Shown here one piece after another: positions 6,462 through 9,087 of a DNA stretch of 9,087 nt. The notes under the pieces were generated by a model that was given only the letters and a program-made list of their open reading frames with translations, was not told the DNA's origin and searched no databases. The translations under genes were made by a program, and so were the position numbers. The stretch's first letter is position 1. Each line of letters opens with the position of its first letter. Source of the stretch: Bacteroidales bacterium Bact_20 (lineage in GTDB: Bacteria > Bacteroidota > Bacteroidia > Bacteroidales > DTU049); contig LUZL01000053.1 in assembly GCA_001603615.1 (NCBI GenBank), positions 1 through 9,087 on the forward strand, in the 5' to 3' direction.

Positions 6462-6469
6462 CAAAAGTA
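6462..6469 (-). promoter_or_regulatory. Candidate -7 promoter element for the LolC-like gene
   Basis: On the minus strand it reads TACTTTTG, a perfect TAnnTTTG. The predicted start, near 6456, is only about 7 bases before the TTG codon at 6449, which would make the message almost leaderless. No TTTG -33 partner is clear. The rest of the spacer 6450-6600 is A/T-rich, with a 7-base direct repeat TCATAAA at 6541 and 6551 but no gene that I can support. Confidence 0.45.
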
Positions 6470-6600
6470 AAGAAAAAGTATTAACTATTCTGTAATAATT
6501 TTGTTTTAATATTACTATACATTGACATTTTTCTTAATAATCATAAACTTTCATAAATAATTAAAAATCACAAATTATTAGGTATTTATACGTAAAAGAT

Positions 6601-7215
6601 TCATTTATAAAGCATTACCACATATTTATCCTTATAATGTGGCAAATCAATTATTTCATAAATGGGTTTAATAACATATTTATAATTCAAAGATTTAATT
6701 TCATTAAATATATCATCACCTTTTAAGTAAATTAAAAATGGCTCTGATGGCAGAGGTTGAGTATTGGGAGTTATCCAACCAATCATAGTTTGTAAATCAC
6801 CTACAGCCCTCCCTATTGCGAGATTATACTTTAAATTTATATTTTCTACTCTTGCATTTATTATAGTTACATTGTTTAATTGTAGGTTATAAACTATTTC
6901 TTGTAAGGCTATGATTTTATTTTTTCTAGAATCTACAAGAATAAACTCTGTTTGTGGAAACATGATAGCCAAAGGTATACCAGGTAAACCGCCACCAGTA
7001 CCTATGTCTACAACTTTTTGTTGAGGAATAAATTTATAAAACTTCGTAATTGCCAAGCTATGAAGGAGATGATGCTGCTCGAAATTATCTTGATCTTTTC
7101 TAGATATTAGATTTACTCTGCTATTCCAATCCAGTAAAATATTTTTATAGTTTTCTAATTGGTTCAGTTGAGAATCAGTGATTTCATTAAAATATTTCTT
7201 CACTAGTGGTAGCAT
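6601..7215 (-). CDS. rsmG: 16S rRNA (guanine-527-N7)-methyltransferase RsmG (GidB)
   Basis: This enzyme uses S-adenosylmethionine to methylate N7 of G527 in 16S rRNA. The 204-aa protein has the family N-terminus (LENYKNILLDWNSRVNLISRK, about 20-40), the HHLLHSLA segment (48-55), SAM motif I VVDIGTGGGLPGIPLAI (68-84), the acidic ribose-binding LVDSRKNK (93-100) and a later GRAVGDL (135-141) with the conserved Arg-Ala. It is slightly shorter than the usual 205-215 aa but complete. The start ATG lies 15 bases after the suhB stop on the same strand, so it is probably the last gene of the mtaB-suhB-rsmG unit. No strong terminator follows; only a weak 7-base A/T dyad is seen in the 151-base spacer. 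Confidence 0.95.
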   Translation of the reverse strand: MLPLVKKYFNEITDSQLNQLENYKNILLDWNSRVNLISRKDQDNFEQHHLLHSLAITKFYKFIPQQKVVDIGTGGGLPGIPLAIMFPQTEFILVDSRKNKIIALQEIVYNLQLNNVTIINARVENINLKYNLAIGRAVGDLQTMIGWITPNTQPLPSEPFLIYLKGDDIFNEIKSLNYKYVIKPIYEIIDLPHYKDKYVVMLYK

Positions 7216-7230
7216 GATAAAAAATAAATT

Positions 7231-8040
7231 TTAAATGCTGAAATAAATTTTTTCGAAATTATCTAAAAATTCATCATGTATTAGGTTATTACTGGCAATA
7301 ATTTCTTTAGAAAATAATACTTCTTCACCACCTGTAAAATTGGTAATTTTACCACCAGCTTCTTGTACGATTATTACTCCACCAGCCACATCCCATGGAC
7401 TGAGTCCATATTCATAGAAACCATCTACTCTCCCACAAGCAGTCCATGCTAAATCAGCTGCTGCACTACCTAAGCGACGTACACCATGAGAAACTTTTAT
7501 CAGATGATAAAAAAAGTCAACATATTCTTTTAATTTACCAAAATCCTGATATGGGAAGCCTGTAGCCCATAAGGAATCATTTAAGGAATTTGTTTTAGAC
7601 ACATGAATTTGTCTTTCATTTAGATAGGCACCATGTTCGCGAATGGCATGAAACATTTCCTTGTGCAGAGGATCATAAACTATACCTAACATTAGTTCTT
7701 GCTCTATGGCTAGAGCTATGCTTACAGTATATAGAGGAAAATTATGAACAAAATTAGTAGTACCATCCAATGGATCTATAATCCAGCTTAGTTCATCCAA
7801 TATTTCTATACTATGAAATTCTTCACTTACAAAAGTGCTATTGGGTAATAAAAGTGATAATTCATCTATTAGCATCTCTTCTGCTGTTTTATCTACGTAT
7901 GAGACTAGATTGCGTGGCGACTTCTCCTCTACCCTTTTCATATCAAAATTTCGCCTTTCAGTAATAATAAAATCCCCTACTTCCTGCACTATTTCTATTA
8001 CTTTAGGCATTAAAGTTTCTATTAAACTTTCATTTCTCAT
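7231..8040 (-). CDS. suhB: Inositol monophosphatase family protein (SuhB-like)
   Basis: This is a Mg2+-dependent phosphatase of the IMPase/FIG superfamily, probably hydrolysing myo-inositol phosphates or related sugar phosphates. In the 269-aa protein: D50 in SYVDKTAEE, the metal-binding Glu pair in VSEE (71-74), the signature WIIDPLDGTTNF (86-97) with D89 and D92, GSAAADLAWTACGRVDGF (191-208) and the second signature SPWDVAGG (214-221) with D217. All metal ligands look intact and the length matches E. coli SuhB (about 267 aa). E. coli SuhB also joins rRNA antitermination complexes; whether this one does cannot be read from the sequence. Some family members act on PAP (CysQ) or fructose-1,6-bisphosphate, so the substrate is uncertain. 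Its ATG overlaps the mtaB stop by one base (TAATG), a sign of translational coupling, and rsmG follows after 15 bases. Confidence 0.9.
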   Translation of the reverse strand: MRNESLIETLMPKVIEIVQEVGDFIITERRNFDMKRVEEKSPRNLVSYVDKTAEEMLIDELSLLLPNSTFVSEEFHSIEILDELSWIIDPLDGTTNFVHNFPLYTVSIALAIEQELMLGIVYDPLHKEMFHAIREHGAYLNERQIHVSKTNSLNDSLWATGFPYQDFGKLKEYVDFFYHLIKVSHGVRRLGSAAADLAWTACGRVDGFYEYGLSPWDVAGGVIIVQEAGGKITNFTGGEEVLFSKEIIASNNLIHDEFLDNFEKIYFSI

Positions 8041-9087
8041 TATCCTATTATTTTAGCTATTATTTTATTGTTTTCTATTTTTTCTATGATTACTGTAGAT
8101 ATCTTATTTATTAAATTTTCATCAAATTTACTAAAAACTCTAATATAATTTTCAGTATATCCACTTATGTAACCATCTTCATTTTTTGCTTCCCATAAAA
8201 CTTTTGCAGTTTTATTTAAATTATTTTTACAAAAATCTTCATGTTTCTGATTACTAAGATTTATCAATGCTGCAGATCTCTGTTTTTTAATATTTGGAGA
8301 AATTTTACTATCAAATTTATAAGATTTAGTTAATGGTCTATCGCTATATGGGAAAACATGTAAATATGATATAGGCAAATCTTTTAGTAAAGAATACATT
8401 TCATTAAAGTCATCATCAGTCTCACCTGGGAAGCCTACAATCACATCATTTGCTATAAAAACATTTGGAATAATTTTGTATATTTTATAAATTAAATTAG
8501 CAAAATCAGAAGCACTATATCTACGTTTCATCAATTTCAAAATTCTATCACTCCCATGCTGCAATGGTATGTGAAAATGTGGCATGAAAACTTCTGAATT
8601 AGCTACTAAATCTATAATTTCATCGCTTAATAAATCTGGCTCTATAGAGCTAATACGAAATCTCAATGGATAATGTTTATCGACAATGATCTTAAGCAAT
8701 TTATAAAAATTATCTCCTTTGCCTTCACCAAAATCTCCAATATTCACTCCTGTGAAAATAACTTCTTTTATACCTTCGGATACTAACTTATCCAGTTGCA
8801 CTAATACTTCATCTATCTTAGCACTTCTGCTACGTCCACGCACATATGGTATAGTACAATAACTGCAGAAATAATCGCAACCGTCTTGTATTTTTAAAAA
8901 TGTTCTTGTCCTGTCTAGTGTGCTCACAGCTATTTGAAAATCACTTTCTTTATTTTGATAATCATAATTCTCGTTTTCTATTATCTCTGGCAGCAACATT
9001 TTGTTATTATTTCCTAATGCCCAATCAGTTTTTTGCAATATAGAATTATCAAAAGATAAATTATCTACCATACACCCTATGAGAGCT
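8040..9087 (-). CDS. mtaB: tRNA (t6A37) methylthiotransferase MtaB, 5' part cut off by window edge
   Basis: This radical-SAM enzyme adds a methylthio group to t6A37 of tRNAs decoding ANN codons. The visible part begins at the right edge. The frame stays open past an ATG at 9071 and reads ALIGC just before it. That Gly-Cys matches the third conserved Cys (codon 9072-9074) of the N-terminal methylthiotransferase domain, so 9071 is not the start and roughly 80 residues are missing. Numbered from 9071: LGNNNK at 19-24; FLKIQDGCDYFCSYCTIPY at 58-76, with radical-SAM cysteines C65, C69 and C72; RGRSRS at 78-83; FTGVNIGDFG; HIPLQHGSD; DVIVGFPGET; and a C-terminal TRAM-like RNA-binding domain from about 285. 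The RTRTFLKIQDGC context favours MtaB over MiaB or RimO. Its stop overlaps the suhB start by one base. Confidence 0.93.
   Translation of the reverse strand, partial: ALIGCMVDNLSFDNSILQKTDWALGNNNKMLLPEIIENENYDYQNKESDFQIAVSTLDRTRTFLKIQDGCDYFCSYCTIPYVRGRSRSAKIDEVLVQLDKLVSEGIKEVIFTGVNIGDFGEGKGDNFYKLLKIIVDKHYPLRFRISSIEPDLLSDEIIDLVANSEVFMPHFHIPLQHGSDRILKLMKRRYSASDFANLIYKIYKIIPNVFIANDVIVGFPGETDDDFNEMYSLLKDLPISYLHVFPYSDRPLTKSYKFDSKISPNIKKQRSAALINLSNQKHEDFCKNNLNKTAKVLWEAKNEDGYISGYTENYIRVFSKFDENLINKISTVIIEKIENNKIIAKIIG

Noticed and set aside
6556..6579. 7-bp inverted repeat (AATAATT and AATTATT) after rsmG, considered as a terminator
   Set aside because: It is short, A/T only, has a 10-base loop and no T-run afterwards. 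Chance is a sufficient explanation.
7835..8056. Plus-strand open frame of 73 codons opposite suhB
   Set aside because: It lies fully antisense to the strongly conserved N-terminal part of suhB, with no signal of its own.
1..9087. Search for a defence, toxin-antitoxin, CRISPR or other novel gene system
   Set aside because: Every large frame is assigned to a known housekeeping, envelope or transposase family, and no repeat array or unassigned gene cluster remains.

Overview
The window looks like chromosomal DNA from a low-GC member of the Bacteroidota. Three things suggest this. The Bacteroidota-type -7 promoter motif TAnnTTTG lies just upstream of der, the transposase and the LolC-like gene. 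No convincing Shine-Dalgarno sequences precede the starts. Several proteins have Bacteroidota-like sequence features, such as AnmK with HGHT, an S4 protein ending in a GRPTKKDRR tail, and a Lol-type permease. Non-coding stretches are almost pure A/T. The species cannot be named from this sequence. Intact peptidoglycan recycling (anmK), an outer-membrane barrel and a lipoprotein-export-type permease indicate a Gram-negative cell with a real envelope.

Layout. On the plus strand at the left are anmK (136-1206) and a secreted outer-membrane porin-like protein (1257-2327). They converge on a minus-strand pair, der then hslR (4014 down to 2333), at a junction covered by a perfect 15-bp A/T inverted repeat. 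Upstream of der sits a complete insertion sequence of IS1595 type (about 4079-5211), with its transposase on the plus strand. Beyond it, all on the minus strand, are a LolC/LolE-type FtsX permease gene (6449-5226), a 151-bp spacer, and a tight cluster running mtaB (partial, cut by the right edge), suhB and rsmG.

How the genes fit together. Five of the eight host genes act on ribosomes or RNA: mtaB (tRNA methylthiolation), rsmG (16S rRNA methylation), der (50S assembly GTPase), hslR (50S-binding S4 protein) and suhB (inositol phosphatase family, which in E. coli also takes part in rRNA transcription). The other three serve the envelope: anmK, the porin-like protein and the permease. The insertion sequence separates the permease gene from der and ends about where the -33 element of the der promoter should lie.

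I found no new multi-gene system, defence locus, CRISPR array, tRNA or rRNA gene. The points most worth a second look are the insertion next to the der promoter, the GC-skew reversal inside the transposase gene, the A/T-only perfect hairpins at gene ends, and the TTG start with a nearly leaderless promoter for the permease.
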